A stretch of 64,000 bases of DNA from Alcaligenaceae bacterium (GTDB lineage: Bacteria > Pseudomonadota > Gammaproteobacteria > Burkholderiales > Burkholderiaceae_B). A program made the translations under genes and the position numbers. The DNA is taken from assembly GCA_013416455.1 (NCBI GenBank), contig JACCES010000011.1, positions 1-64,000 of the forward strand. The letters run 5' to 3'. This document shows positions 24,542 through 33,827 of this stretch, in pieces (position 1 is the stretch's first letter; each line of letters starts with the position of its first letter). Under the pieces are notes generated by a model. It saw only the letters and a program-made list of their open reading frames with translations, did not search any database and had not been told where the DNA came from.

Positions 24542-25808
24542 CGTCACCCTGTTGCTGTCGGCGGGATTCGGATTGCTTGTTCTGGCCGGCGTTCCTTTTG
24601 CCTTCGCGATCGCGGCGGTGGTGGCGGTGTCTCTTTTCGTCGCCGACATCAACCCGATTCTGCTGCCCCAGTCCTTCGTGGCGGGAACGCAATCGTTTAC
24701 GCTGCTGGCCATTCCGTTCTTCATGCTGGCGGGCGGGTTGATGACGGCCGGCGGCCTGTCCAGAAGGCTGGTGGACGTCGCCGATGTTCTGGTGCGCCAC
24801 CGCACCGGCGGGATGGGGCTCGTGACCATACTCGCGGCCGGCATATTTGCGTCCATATCGGGATCGGCGCCGGCAACGACCGCGGCGATAGGCGCCATCA
24901 TGATCCCGGCCATGGTCGACCGGGGCTATGAGAAGTCGTTTGCCACGGCGCTGGCCGTCAGTGCGGGGGTGCTGGCTCCGCTGATCCCGCCGTCCATCGC
25001 CTTTGTGATCTGGGGAGTGATCGCGGAACAGTCGATCACAAGACTGTTCACCTCGGGGATTCTCCCCGGCGTGCTGATGGCGGGCGGAATGGCGCTGGTG
25101 GTCTGGATCTACGCAAAACGGAACCGGATTCCTTTGCAGCAGCGCGCCAGTTGGGCGGAGATCCGGCGGGCCCTGCGGCAGGGGGTCTGGGCATTGTTTG
25201 CTCCGGTGATTGTGCTTGGCGGCCTGTATCTGGGTGTGTTCACCCCCACGGAAGCGGCGGTGGTCGCGTGCATTTATGCCTTGATCATCGGGGTTTTTGT
25301 GGAACGCAGACTGAACTGGCGCGAGATTCCCGCAATCACGGCCGACGCATTGAAGGTGACGGCCATCGTCATGGCGATCATTGCGTTTTCCAACGGCTTC
25401 GGGATCATGGTCGCTCAGGAGCAGCTGTCTACCCGCCTTTCCGGCTGGCTATCCGAGAACATCGACCAGAAATGGCAGATGCTGGCAATTCTCAATATCG
25501 CCTTTTTCCTGCTGGCGGCGGTTATGGACGAGATCGCCATCATGGTCGTGCTGGGCCCGATGCTGATTGCCATCGCCAACGCTTATGCGATCGACCCTGT
25601 CCATTTCGGCGCGATCATCGTCACCAACTCCGCCATCGGCATGGCCGCGCCGCCGATCGGATACTGCCTGTTCGTAGGCATGGCGGTCAGCGGGCTGTCC
25701 CTCAACAGGATCGCCGTGGCCATCTGGCCATTTATCGTGATTATGCTGGTTGTGCTGTTCATGGTGACATACATCCCGGCGTTCGCTTTGCTTCTGCAAC
25801 CATCGTGA
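24534..25808 (+). CDS. dctM: TRAP transporter large permease (DctM family)
   Basis: 424 residues, the usual DctM length, with about 12 hydrophobic helices. Family motifs are AIPFFMLAGGLMTAGGLSRR, GSAPATTAAIGAIMIPAM, ISPSIAF-like LIPPSIAFVIWGV, and FTPTEAAVVACIYAL. It forms the sodium-coupled elevator for the solute captured by the upstream receptor. Overlaps dctQ by 8 bases; the second amidase gene starts 4 bases after its stop. Confidence 0.93.
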   Translation: MSSVTLLLSAGFGLLVLAGVPFAFAIAAVVAVSLFVADINPILLPQSFVAGTQSFTLLAIPFFMLAGGLMTAGGLSRRLVDVADVLVRHRTGGMGLVTILAAGIFASISGSAPATTAAIGAIMIPAMVDRGYEKSFATALAVSAGVLAPLIPPSIAFVIWGVIAEQSITRLFTSGILPGVLMAGGMALVVWIYAKRNRIPLQQRASWAEIRRALRQGVWALFAPVIVLGGLYLGVFTPTEAAVVACIYALIIGVFVERRLNWREIPAITADALKVTAIVMAIIAFSNGFGIMVAQEQLSTRLSGWLSENIDQKWQMLAILNIAFFLLAAVMDEIAIMVVLGPMLIAIANAYAIDPVHFGAIIVTNSAIGMAAPPIGYCLFVGMAVSGLSLNRIAVAIWPFIVIMLVVLFMVTYIPAFALLLQPS

Positions 25809-25812
25809 TGCC

Positions 25813-27198
25813 ATGAGTGAATATCTTTCCGGGTACAGTGTTTCCAAGCTGCTGAAAGGCTACGAGCGTCGGGAGTTTTCCCCCGTCGATGTCATACAGG
25901 ATGCGTTCAAGGCCATCGATGCGCAACAACCGTTGAACGCGTTCTGCCTGGTCGACCGTCAATTGGGCCTGGACATGGCGCTTGCATCCGAAAAGCGCTG
26001 GCGGGAGGGGCGGCCGCAAGGCTTGCTGGACGGCATTCCCGTTGCGATAAAGGACACCTGCACGGTAAAGGGATGGCCGACGCGTTTCGGTTCCTTGACC
26101 CAGGGGTCCGCGGGCAGCGCGGAAGAAGATCAGCCTATCGTGGCGCGCATGCGCGAATCCGGCGCGATCTTCTTTTGCAAGACGAGCACACCGGAGTTTG
26201 CCTGGAAAGGCATTACAGACAGCCGCCTGACCGGTGTGACACGCAACCCGTGGCTGCGGGACCGGACGCCGGGCGGATCCAGCGGGGGCTCGGCGGTTGC
26301 CGTGGCCGTTGGGGCGGCGCCCCTTGCAACGGGGGCCGATGGCGGCGGATCCATCCGGATTCCCGCCGGCTTTACGGGCATCTATGGTTTGAAGCCGACA
26401 GCCGGACTGGTGCCGTCGTATCCGAGCCCATTGGGCACGATGGCGGTAGTGGGCCCCCTGAGCCGGAATGTGCATGACGCCGCCTTGATGCTGGAGGTCA
26501 TCAGCCAGGGGGACGCGCGTGACTCCTTTTCCGTGCCCGCCCGGAACCTGTCCTATGTTGAAGCGTTGAATGCCGGTATAAAAGGGATGCGCATCGGCTT
26601 GTCGCTCGACCTGGGCTTTGGCTGCACCGACCCGGAGGTTGCCGAAGCGGTGCTTGGCGCCGCCGATTGCTTTCGTTCGATGGGGGCCGTGGTTGATGTC
26701 GTGGAGCTCGACCTTCGCGATATGCGCGAAGCGTTCCAGGTGCTCTGGGCTGTGGGATTCACAGAAATACTGGGCCGGCTTCCCAAGCGGGAACTGCATA
26801 AGGTTGAACCCGAGCTGCGAAGCCAGATGGACATCGCCGGACGCTTATCGGGCATGGATGTGCAGCACGCCCGGCGCATGTGCCGGGTTCTGAGCGCGCG
26901 CCTGCAGAATACGTTCGAATCCCATGATCTGCTGATGACGCCGACAACTCCCGTCACCGCCTTCGAGGCCGGCTTGCTGACGCCGGATTCATCCCGATTC
27001 CCGAACTGGTGGGACTGGACCCCGTATACATGGCCGTTCAATATGTCGCGCAATCCGGCGGCTTCATGCCCTTGCGGATTCAGCGGGGAAGGCCTGCCGA
27101 TCGGCTTGCAGTTGGTGGGCCGTTGGTTCGACGAAGAAACGGTCTTGCGCGCCAGCCACGCTTTCGAGCAGGCGCGGCCATTTCCGCTGGCGCGGTGA
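25813..27198 (+). CDS. Amidase-signature family hydrolase
   Basis: 461 residues with Lys80 (IPVAIKD), the GGSSGGSAVA loop (154-163) and nucleophile Ser180 (DGGGSIRIPA). A second amidase in the same TRAP operon, clearly different in sequence from the one at 21502, so the two probably act on different amide bonds of one compound or on successive intermediates. Begins 4 bases after dctM. A family C motif lies just downstream, at the end of the convergent LysR gene. Confidence 0.9.
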   Translation: MSEYLSGYSVSKLLKGYERREFSPVDVIQDAFKAIDAQQPLNAFCLVDRQLGLDMALASEKRWREGRPQGLLDGIPVAIKDTCTVKGWPTRFGSLTQGSAGSAEEDQPIVARMRESGAIFFCKTSTPEFAWKGITDSRLTGVTRNPWLRDRTPGGSSGGSAVAVAVGAAPLATGADGGGSIRIPAGFTGIYGLKPTAGLVPSYPSPLGTMAVVGPLSRNVHDAALMLEVISQGDARDSFSVPARNLSYVEALNAGIKGMRIGLSLDLGFGCTDPEVAEAVLGAADCFRSMGAVVDVVELDLRDMREAFQVLWAVGFTEILGRLPKRELHKVEPELRSQMDIAGRLSGMDVQHARRMCRVLSARLQNTFESHDLLMTPTTPVTAFEAGLLTPDSSRFPNWWDWTPYTWPFNMSRNPAASCPCGFSGEGLPIGLQLVGRWFDEETVLRASHAFEQARPFPLAR

Positions 27199-27219
27199 AC
27201 GCAACTGCCGTCCATCCAT

Positions 27220-27239
27220 CCTTAGTGTCAACAGGCCCT
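27220..27239 (-). repeat. Family C stop-codon-associated motif
   Basis: The 20-mer CCTTAGTGTCAACAGGCCCT matches 18 of 20 bases of 57547-57566. On the minus strand it contains the stop codon of the LysR gene. Related sequence overlaps the stop codons at 20637 and 37981. Confidence 0.5.
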
Positions 27240-28118
27240 GGCGCCCAGGTGCGCGAGCAGGCTTTGCATAGGCAAGGACAGGGCCTCCCAATCCCGGAAG
27301 CACAGGCAAAGCCGCCGGCGCGCCCAATCGTCGGCCAAGGCCACCGTCCGGTAGTTGTGCCGGCGCCGGTGGCGGCTGGCGATGCCCTGCGGCACGATGC
27401 CCGGGCCTACGCCATGCGCCACCATCTCGCACAGCCCTTCGAAGGTCTTCATGCGGATGCGCAGGTGCAGCGGGTGCCCAAGGGTACGGGCATGGCTGTC
27501 GATGTGGTCCTGCAGCGCATTACCGGGAGCCAGCCCTACGAAAGGCTCTTGCATCGTGTCGGCCAGGTGGACTGAGTCACGCCGGGCGAGGCGATGCGCC
27601 TGCGGCACGATGAGGACGAGATGATCCTGGGCGACCGGCTGCAAAAGCAGGCCCGGCGCCCGCACGGCATCGGATACGATGCCCGCTTCGGCCAGGCCGG
27701 CCGAAATGGTACGCACGATTTCCGCACTGGTGCGTTCTTTCAGCCTGACATGCAGGCGCGGTCGTTCGGCCAGCCATGGGGCGAGCCGGGGCGGCAGGAA
27801 AGTGGTCAATGCGGCAGTGTTGGCATAGAGATGAAGCGTGCCGCGAGTTCCCGAGGCGAAATCTTTCAGTTCGCTCTGAAGGCGTGCCTGCTGGCCGAGA
27901 ATCAGCCGCGCATGATGGGCAAGGGCTTCGCCCGCCTCGGTAGTGACGACGCCGCGGGGTCGACGTGTCAGGAGCGCCACACCGATATCGGCTTCCATGT
28001 TGCGCAGACGTTCGCTGGCTGATGCCAGCGCCAGATTGGCGCGTACGGCGCCCTGGGTGATGCTGCCCGCATCCACGATGCACAGGAACAGACGGAGATC
28101 GGCAAGGTCCGGCCGCAT
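27228..28118 (-). CDS. LysR-family transcriptional regulator
   Basis: 296 residues from the ATG at 28118, with AAGG 7 bases upstream; the open frame extends to 28229 but the extra residues are not LysR-like. N-terminal helix-turn-helix (LRLFLCIVDAGSITQGAVRANLALASASERLRN), then the effector domain. The layout and the GSITxGA-type helix resemble the LysR protein at 32913. Nearest candidate targets are the TRAP/amidase operon (convergent) and the small secreted-protein gene at 28414 (divergent). Confidence 0.9.
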   Translation of the reverse strand: MRPDLADLRLFLCIVDAGSITQGAVRANLALASASERLRNMEADIGVALLTRRPRGVVTTEAGEALAHHARLILGQQARLQSELKDFASGTRGTLHLYANTAALTTFLPPRLAPWLAERPRLHVRLKERTSAEIVRTISAGLAEAGIVSDAVRAPGLLLQPVAQDHLVLIVPQAHRLARRDSVHLADTMQEPFVGLAPGNALQDHIDSHARTLGHPLHLRIRMKTFEGLCEMVAHGVGPGIVPQGIASRHRRRHNYRTVALADDWARRRLCLCFRDWEALSLPMQSLLAHLGARAC

Positions 28119-28208
28119 GGAATCACCTTCCTCCCTTCGGGCCACCCGAAGGATCAAGCGAGAAAACCACATTGTGCCCATGCTTTCGCCAAGCTTCAAT
28201 GGACGCAT

Positions 28209-28246
28209 CATGACCATGCGCCAAAGCACAAGCCTCCCCGTTCACT
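28209..28246 (+). repeat. Partial family A repeat copy
   Basis: ATGACCATGCGCCAAAGCAC and the following bases to GTTCAC match the 5' part of the copy at 52152 closely (roughly 32 of 39 positions). The remainder of the element is absent or too diverged to follow. Confidence 0.5.
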
Positions 28247-28413
28247 GGTGTGCGGCAACCGTTCCCGGACCTGATTCAGGCCCGCCTGTTGCGGATGCCG
28301 CCGCCAACGAGAGGGGGTATCGAGGTGGAGCTGACGGGTTTCCGTTGGATCGCCCTGGCACGGGCACGGGTGGCATGCCGACCGGAAAGTCCATCGTTCA
28401 AAGGAGATGCATT

Positions 28414-28857
28414 ATGGTATTCACATCGAACGCGGAAAGCACCGCTCCCCGCAAGCGCCCGGGCATGGCGATCCGCTTGATGCGGTGGCTGGCGGTGTCC
28501 GTGCTGAGCCTGCAGGCCGTGTTGCCCGTGAATGCGGCGGAGCAGACCTCGGTTACGCCAGGGCAGGCGTATCAACTCGCGCTGGAAGCCCGGACGCTCC
28601 AGGATTATCCGGCCATGCTGTCGCTGCTGCGCATGGCCGGCGAAGCCGGCAATCTGCGCGCTCAGGAAATGCTGGGTAGCGTGCTGCTGGCGGGCTCCAC
28701 GCTGTATGGCGACGCGATACGCGCCGACCCCTGCGAAGCCGCCCGCTGGATCTGGCGCGCCGCATTGCAGGGCAGCGCTGTCGCAAAACACCAGCGCATC
28801 GTACTGAACGGCATGCGCGACCTGCCCGCGGGCAGGCAGAGCTGCGGAATGGAATGA
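28414..28857 (+). CDS. Small secreted Sel1-like repeat protein
   Basis: 147 residues with an AAAGGAG ribosome-binding site 7 bases before the ATG. A long N-terminal signal peptide (Arg/Lys-rich MVFTSNAESTAPRKRPGMAI, hydrophobic AVSVLSLQAVLPV) ends near NAAEQ. The mature part has helix-turn-helix units resembling Sel1/TPR repeats: YPAMLSLLRMAGEAGNLRAQ, MLGSVLLAGS and CEAARWIWRAALQGSAVAKH. Two cysteines near Cys110 and Cys144 could pair. Probably a periplasmic adaptor; no specific function can be assigned. Confidence 0.7.
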   Translation: MVFTSNAESTAPRKRPGMAIRLMRWLAVSVLSLQAVLPVNAAEQTSVTPGQAYQLALEARTLQDYPAMLSLLRMAGEAGNLRAQEMLGSVLLAGSTLYGDAIRADPCEAARWIWRAALQGSAVAKHQRIVLNGMRDLPAGRQSCGME

Positions 28858-28954
28858 GGCCGGGGGCTATCCGCGCGCGGGCGCTTGTCCGCATCCCCTT
28901 GCCATGCCTCGCCACCGGTCTGTGTGCTCCCGCCGCCGCACGTTTCGTCGACAA

Positions 28955-29950
28955 TTACGATTTGTCGCCCTCAAGAAGATGCTCTAGATCTCTACACGCC
29001 TGGAGCACAAAGCCGGAAGCGGCTGAGCTTGCTGTGAGCATGCGGGCGAAACCATGCGGCATAGCGTGGGCGCATTCATATCGGACAGCGACCCCCTCCC
29101 GGCGTAGCGCATCTGAAAGCAACAAGCCTTCATCCCGTAAAAGGTCGCACTGCGCGGTATAGAGGACGGTCGGTGGTAGCCGGGCCAGCTCGGAAAATGC
29201 GAGTGGGAATAATGCCGGATGTTTCGGATGTTCGTCGCATGTTCCCATATACGCCTTCCAAAAATCGTCCATTGCTGCCAGTGTCAGCCCCGGCCCTTCA
29301 GCAAAGACACGTTTACTGACTGTATTCAAGTCCGGAGCGACGGGTGGGTAGAACAACAACAGAGCGGCGCACCGGATGTGCCGATTGCCAAGGCATTCGA
29401 TTGCAGTGCTCAGGGCAAGATGCGCCCCCGCGCTGTCACCAGAAAGAACTACGCCGGACTTGTCGGTGGCACCCAGCAGTTCCATATTGTTCACTGCCCA
29501 CCCGGCAGCATTCATGCAGTCATGCAGTGGTGCCGGGAATGGGTTTTCGGGGGCGCGGCGATAATGGACACTGGCCACGACGAACCCCGTGAATGCCGCA
29601 AGGTGGGCGCATAATAAATCATGGGTGGCAATGCTTCCGCTGACCCACCCGCCACCATGGAAGAACATCATGAGACGCCTGGGAGTCTGCGAAAACAGGC
29701 GTTCTTTACTTCGATAAATACGGATTGGTATTTCTGTCCCGGGCAGCGCGACATATAGATCCTGCTTCTCGACATCAGCGGGATACTTCTGTGGCAATCC
29801 CAGCGACCGCCACTCGCTCACCCAACGTAATCGCTCTGGCGTGGCACAGCCCATTTGGGTCAGCTTATCGCTGAGTTCCCGGGCTGATTCCAGCTGGCTG
29901 GAAAGATTCTTATCAATGATTGCTTTGGTTCCGTGCATACATGTGGGCAT
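28955..29950 (-). CDS. Alpha/beta hydrolase, HSL-type esterase/lipase
   Basis: Hormone-sensitive-lipase-type carboxylesterase. Oxyanion motif HGGGW (98-102) and nucleophile elbow GDSAG (Ser173) are counted from the ATG at 29950; a C-terminal His lies in the HGFAR segment. The start is uncertain: the frame extends to 30073 and ATG codons at 29950 and 29938 lack strong ribosome-binding sites. Divergent from a Bug/Baeyer-Villiger monooxygenase operon; an esterase beside a BVMO fits cleavage of the ester or lactone product. Confidence 0.85.
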   Translation of the reverse strand: MPTCMHGTKAIIDKNLSSQLESARELSDKLTQMGCATPERLRWVSEWRSLGLPQKYPADVEKQDLYVALPGTEIPIRIYRSKERLFSQTPRRLMMFFHGGGWVSGSIATHDLLCAHLAAFTGFVVASVHYRRAPENPFPAPLHDCMNAAGWAVNNMELLGATDKSGVVLSGDSAGAHLALSTAIECLGNRHIRCAALLLFYPPVAPDLNTVSKRVFAEGPGLTLAAMDDFWKAYMGTCDEHPKHPALFPLAFSELARLPPTVLYTAQCDLLRDEGLLLSDALRREGVAVRYECAHAMPHGFARMLTASSAASGFVLQACRDLEHLLEGDKS

Positions 29951-30243
29951 CGATCCAATGGGAAGGCATATCTGTGTGCGTTGAGCCGCGCGCTTCGGGT
30001 TCCGGCGGGTGAAGCAGGCTTTCCGGAATACTACTGTACGAATCGCCCTTGGTACCAGGGAAACAGCACTCAAAATAATACCAATGGCTTTCTGTTGAAG
30101 CTTGAATGATCATATGCATCGAGCGCCCGCCCAAGTGCAAGCCCCGTCTTTGGGGCAGGGCCAAGCGAGTCAATATCAACGCGGCTCTGAAAGCCTTCCC
30201 GCATCCGGGGCGCGAGCAAATACCAAAAACACAGGAGACAATA

Positions 30244-31221
30244 GTGCTTGCCAGGAAACTCATAATTTTATTGGCTGTCAGCGTATCATTGATCGGCGGG
30301 GCGGGCTTGGCCGAGGCCGCGGAACGATATCCCGCTAAACCCGTGACTATTATCGTGCCTCAGTCTTCCGGGGGTGCCACAGACTTTCTCGCGCGTCTGG
30401 TTGCGGAAAAACTTTCCCAGAGCCTGGGGGTGTCTTTCATCGTGGAAAATAAACCCGGCGCGGGTGGGATCATTGGCCTTCAGAGCGTGGCCCAAGCCGC
30501 CAACGATGGTTATACGTTGTTGATGTCCAGCGATGGGCCGCAAGCGATCAATGTCAGTCTGTACAAGGATCTGCCTTATGACCCAATCAAGGACTTCACT
30601 CCCATAGCCACTATCGGCTCTGTTTCGTTTCTGCTGATAGTCCGTGATGATTATCCCGCAAAGGATTTCGGCGAATTCCTCGAAACTGCGAAAAGCAACC
30701 CGGGTACGGAGTTCGGTTCGGCTGGAATTGGATCGCTCAATCATCTGATTGGCGAAATGATCAACCATGAAACCAACGCCAGTATGCGTCATGTTCCATA
30801 CAAGGGCGCGGCAGCCTCGCTGACCGACCTGCTTGGCGGACATGTCCCGTCCGTGATCGCCAGTATCCCGTCAGTCGCAAGCCAGGTGGATGCAAAGAAA
30901 ATCAGAGCGCTTGCCGTGTCCAGCTCGCAGCGCTCACCGCGTTTCCCGGATGTGCCGGCGGTTTCCGAGTTTGGCTTTACCGAGTTTGGAGTGAGCCCAT
31001 GGGTCGGCTTGCTGGGGCCTGGCGGCATGCCTCCGGAGATTGTCGCCACTATCAGTGAAAAGATAACGGAAATCCTTGGGCAGGATGATGTGAAGGAGAA
31101 AATAGCTGGTTTGGGCATGGAGGTTCTAGAGAAATCGCCAGCCGATTTCAGCGTCATGTTGAAGGATGATATTGATAAGTGGGCGCGCGTAGCCGCCGCC
31201 GCGGACATTCAAAAAAACTGA
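30244..31221 (+). CDS. Bug (TctC) family periplasmic solute receptor
   Basis: 325 residues from a GTG at 30244, preceded by AGGAGA at 6-7 bases; the frame opens further upstream but only this start puts the signal peptide (VLARKLIILLAVSVSLIGGA, cleavage near AEAAERYPA) at the N-terminus. Motifs are IVPQSSGGATDFLAR, VENKPGAGGIIG, NDGYT and VPYKGAAASLTDLLGGHV. The first loop has QSSGG instead of the common FPPGG, hinting at a different ligand. Followed 82 bases later by a BVMO. Confidence 0.92.
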   Translation: MLARKLIILLAVSVSLIGGAGLAEAAERYPAKPVTIIVPQSSGGATDFLARLVAEKLSQSLGVSFIVENKPGAGGIIGLQSVAQAANDGYTLLMSSDGPQAINVSLYKDLPYDPIKDFTPIATIGSVSFLLIVRDDYPAKDFGEFLETAKSNPGTEFGSAGIGSLNHLIGEMINHETNASMRHVPYKGAAASLTDLLGGHVPSVIASIPSVASQVDAKKIRALAVSSSQRSPRFPDVPAVSEFGFTEFGVSPWVGLLGPGGMPPEIVATISEKITEILGQDDVKEKIAGLGMEVLEKSPADFSVMLKDDIDKWARVAAAADIQKN

Positions 31222-31303
31222 TTGCGGAACCCATGGCGCTGATGGCCGGCAGGGTATTCAACCGGGGTCTCGCCAGGGCTGGAAAATAAGGAAGGAGTGC
31301 TGC

Positions 31304-32968
31304 ATGTCTCGTAGTTCACGCAAGGAAAACTTGTTCGACGTTCTGATCATAGGTGCCGGGTTTGCTGGTATCTACATGCTGAAAAAGTGCCATGAGATGG
31401 GGCTGCGTGCCAGAATACTGGAAGCGGCGCCCGATGTGGGCGGCACTTGGTTCTGGAATAGGTATCCCGGTGCCCGTTGCGATGTGGAGAGTCTTGAGTA
31501 TTCCTATTCTTTCTCGGACGAATTGCAGCGGGAATGGGTATGGCCCGAGCGGTATTCCGCACAAAAGGATATCCAGCGCTACATCAGGCATGTGGCGGAG
31601 AAATTTTCCTTATTGGATGATATCCAGTTCAATACGCGGGTGGTCGAGGCGCATTATAAAGAGGATCAGCGTCAATGGCATATAAAATGCCATGATGGGG
31701 CATCCTTCATCGGAACGTTTTGCATCATGGCGACGGGCTGCCTTTCCAGCACCCATATGCCGGATATCGCCGGCATTGAGGGGTTTTCCGGCAGTTTCTA
31801 TCACACTGGGCAATGGCCGGAATCCGAGCCGGATTTTTCGGGTATGAGGGTGGGTGTCATTGGGACAGGCTCTTCCGCTGTGCAGCTTATTCCCATCATC
31901 GCCCGCCAGTGCCGGCATCTTTACGTATTCCAGCGGACAGCGAATTTTGTGGTTCCTGCTCATAATAGACAGCTGGATCCCGATGTGGAAGCGGCGCATA
32001 AGGCCAATTATCCGGAACGCCGCCGCCAATCGCGGCAAACGCCGTTCTGCATTGGCGGACATCCGGCGCCAGCGCATTACGCGCACGAAGCAAGTGCTGA
32101 AGAACGGAATCTCATGTATGAGAAGAAGTGGCAGACTGGCGGTGCGATCAGTTACCTGTATTCATACAAAGAGCTTCTTGTTGACCCGGAGGCAAATGAG
32201 ACCGCCGGCAGCTTCGTTCGGCAGAAAATTCGAAGTATCGTCCGGGACCCGCGGACGGCTGAGGACCTTTGCCCGAATGATCACTACATCGGAACCAAGC
32301 GACTGTGTCTCGGCGATGATTATTACGAAACATATAATCGCGACAATGTGACCTTGGTGAACATCCGGACGTCGCCCATCAGGCAGGTGACGTCCAATGG
32401 TATCGTTACCGACGACGATGATTATCAACTGGATGCAATGATTCTTGCGACCGGCTTCGATGCGATGACGGGCAGTCTGTTTGCCATCGATATCCGGGGG
32501 CGGGGTTCGGCTGCATTGCGTGAGAAATGGCGTTACGGCCCTTTGACTTATCTGGGGCTCATGACGGCCGGCTTCCCCAATCTGTTTTTCGTGGCCGGGT
32601 CTGGCAGCCCTTCCGTCAAGACGAACATGGTCTGCGCCATCGAGCAGCATGTCGAATGGATATCCGGCTGCATCCAGCACATGATGGCGAATCGCCTGGC
32701 CGAAATATCCTGCAGCGAGGACGCCGAGAGGAAATGGACTGACCATGTGGCTGAAGTAGGGAATGCGACGCTTTATCCTACCGCCAAGTCATGGTATTCG
32801 GGAGACAATATTCCCGGGAAATCCCGTGTTTTCACACCATACGTAGGAGGCCTCGACGTTTACCGGAAGAAATGCGACGACGTGGCGAGCAGCGGGTACA
32901 CCGGATTCCGGTTCATCGGTTCTGAAGATCGGCGTCTTCGAGAAGGATTTTTTGAAGTTTCTGAATGA
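31304..32968 (+). CDS. Flavin-dependent Baeyer-Villiger monooxygenase
   Basis: 554 residues with two Rossmann motifs: LIIGAGFAGIYML (FAD, 14-26) and GVIGTGSSAVQ (NADPH, 184-194). The type I BVMO fingerprint FxGxxxHxxxW is exact (FSGSFYHTGQW, 161-171). Members insert oxygen next to a ketone to form an ester or lactone using NADPH and O2. The VGGTWFWNRYPGARCDVES stretch is typical of cyclohexanone/phenylacetone-type enzymes. Downstream of a Bug receptor and near an esterase. Its 3' end overlaps the convergent LysR gene by 56 bases. Confidence 0.92.
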   Translation: MSRSSRKENLFDVLIIGAGFAGIYMLKKCHEMGLRARILEAAPDVGGTWFWNRYPGARCDVESLEYSYSFSDELQREWVWPERYSAQKDIQRYIRHVAEKFSLLDDIQFNTRVVEAHYKEDQRQWHIKCHDGASFIGTFCIMATGCLSSTHMPDIAGIEGFSGSFYHTGQWPESEPDFSGMRVGVIGTGSSAVQLIPIIARQCRHLYVFQRTANFVVPAHNRQLDPDVEAAHKANYPERRRQSRQTPFCIGGHPAPAHYAHEASAEERNLMYEKKWQTGGAISYLYSYKELLVDPEANETAGSFVRQKIRSIVRDPRTAEDLCPNDHYIGTKRLCLGDDYYETYNRDNVTLVNIRTSPIRQVTSNGIVTDDDDYQLDAMILATGFDAMTGSLFAIDIRGRGSAALREKWRYGPLTYLGLMTAGFPNLFFVAGSGSPSVKTNMVCAIEQHVEWISGCIQHMMANRLAEISCSEDAERKWTDHVAEVGNATLYPTAKSWYSGDNIPGKSRVFTPYVGGLDVYRKKCDDVASSGYTGFRFIGSEDRRLREGFFEVSE

Positions 32969-33827
32969 TGGGGGAATATTGGCGATTCTTGCGGCGTACT
33001 ATGTATAGTTCCCGCAGCGCCCAGCTGTCTTCCAGATTGATGACGCTTATATCGGATTTGCGGATGTGACGCTGGGCCGCAGACGCTGGAATGATCGCAA
33101 CCCCCGCGTCTGCTTCGACCATCCTGCAAACGGAATCGCAATTTGTCACTTGGATTCTGACTTTCAACGGTTTGCCAGTTTTCTCGGCCTCGCTGTGAAG
33201 GAATCCCGACAGCGCGGCCGCGTCTGGCAAGCATACGTGATCGTAATCCAAAAGCTGGCGAAACGGAACTGCGCGCCTCTGAGCAAGCGGGTGTTGTGGC
33301 GATACTATTGATACCAGCTTATCTGTACGGTAAGGAATGACTTCGATATTGTCATGAGTCGGCCGGCCAGCCATGATGCCGATGTCGGCGACGTCCGACA
33401 GGATTGCATCGGGGATTTCGACGCTCATGCGTTCGAACAGATCAATGTGTGTCTCGGGGTGGTCTTTCAAGAAGGATGGCAGAATGGAAGTCAAGAACTC
33501 GGTAATTGCCGTGCTGTTCGCATGAAAGCGGATATGCCCTTCCGTCCCGGAAGCATACCTTTGTAGATCCACGCTGAGCCGTTCCAATTGCTGCTGAACC
33601 AGCCTGGCGTGGTGAACATAGGCTTTGCCCGCAGGCGTAAGGGTAATGCCCGAGGGTGTTCGTACAAACAGGTTCACCCCTAATTTGGTTTCCAGGTTCT
33701 TGACACGTTTACTTGCGGAAGCGGTGGACAGATTAGTGCTGTGGGCGCCTCTTGTTATGCTTCGGGACTGAGCAATATTAATAATGAGTCTCAGGTCAAC
33801 AAGATTGAGGTGCTTGATCAATGACAT
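32913..33827 (-). CDS. LysR-family transcriptional regulator
   Basis: 304 residues from the ATG at 33827 (AGGGG 8 bases upstream; a GTG 9 bases earlier is in frame). Helix-turn-helix around LRLIINIAQSRSITRGAHSTNLSTASASKRVKN, then a periplasmic-binding-like sensor domain. Its GC content and codon use match the AT-richer BVMO gene, and the two genes overlap tail to tail by 56 bases, which suggests co-inheritance and possible antisense interference. Likely regulator of the Bug/BVMO operon. Confidence 0.9.
   Translation of the reverse strand: MSLIKHLNLVDLRLIINIAQSRSITRGAHSTNLSTASASKRVKNLETKLGVNLFVRTPSGITLTPAGKAYVHHARLVQQQLERLSVDLQRYASGTEGHIRFHANSTAITEFLTSILPSFLKDHPETHIDLFERMSVEIPDAILSDVADIGIMAGRPTHDNIEVIPYRTDKLVSIVSPQHPLAQRRAVPFRQLLDYDHVCLPDAAALSGFLHSEAEKTGKPLKVRIQVTNCDSVCRMVEADAGVAIIPASAAQRHIRKSDISVINLEDSWALRELYIVRRKNRQYSPIIQKLQKILLEDADLQNR

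Noticed and set aside
27943-28413. N-terminal extension of the small Sel1-like protein frame.
   Set aside because: It is antisense to the LysR gene, and the real start at 28414 has AAAGGAG and a signal peptide.
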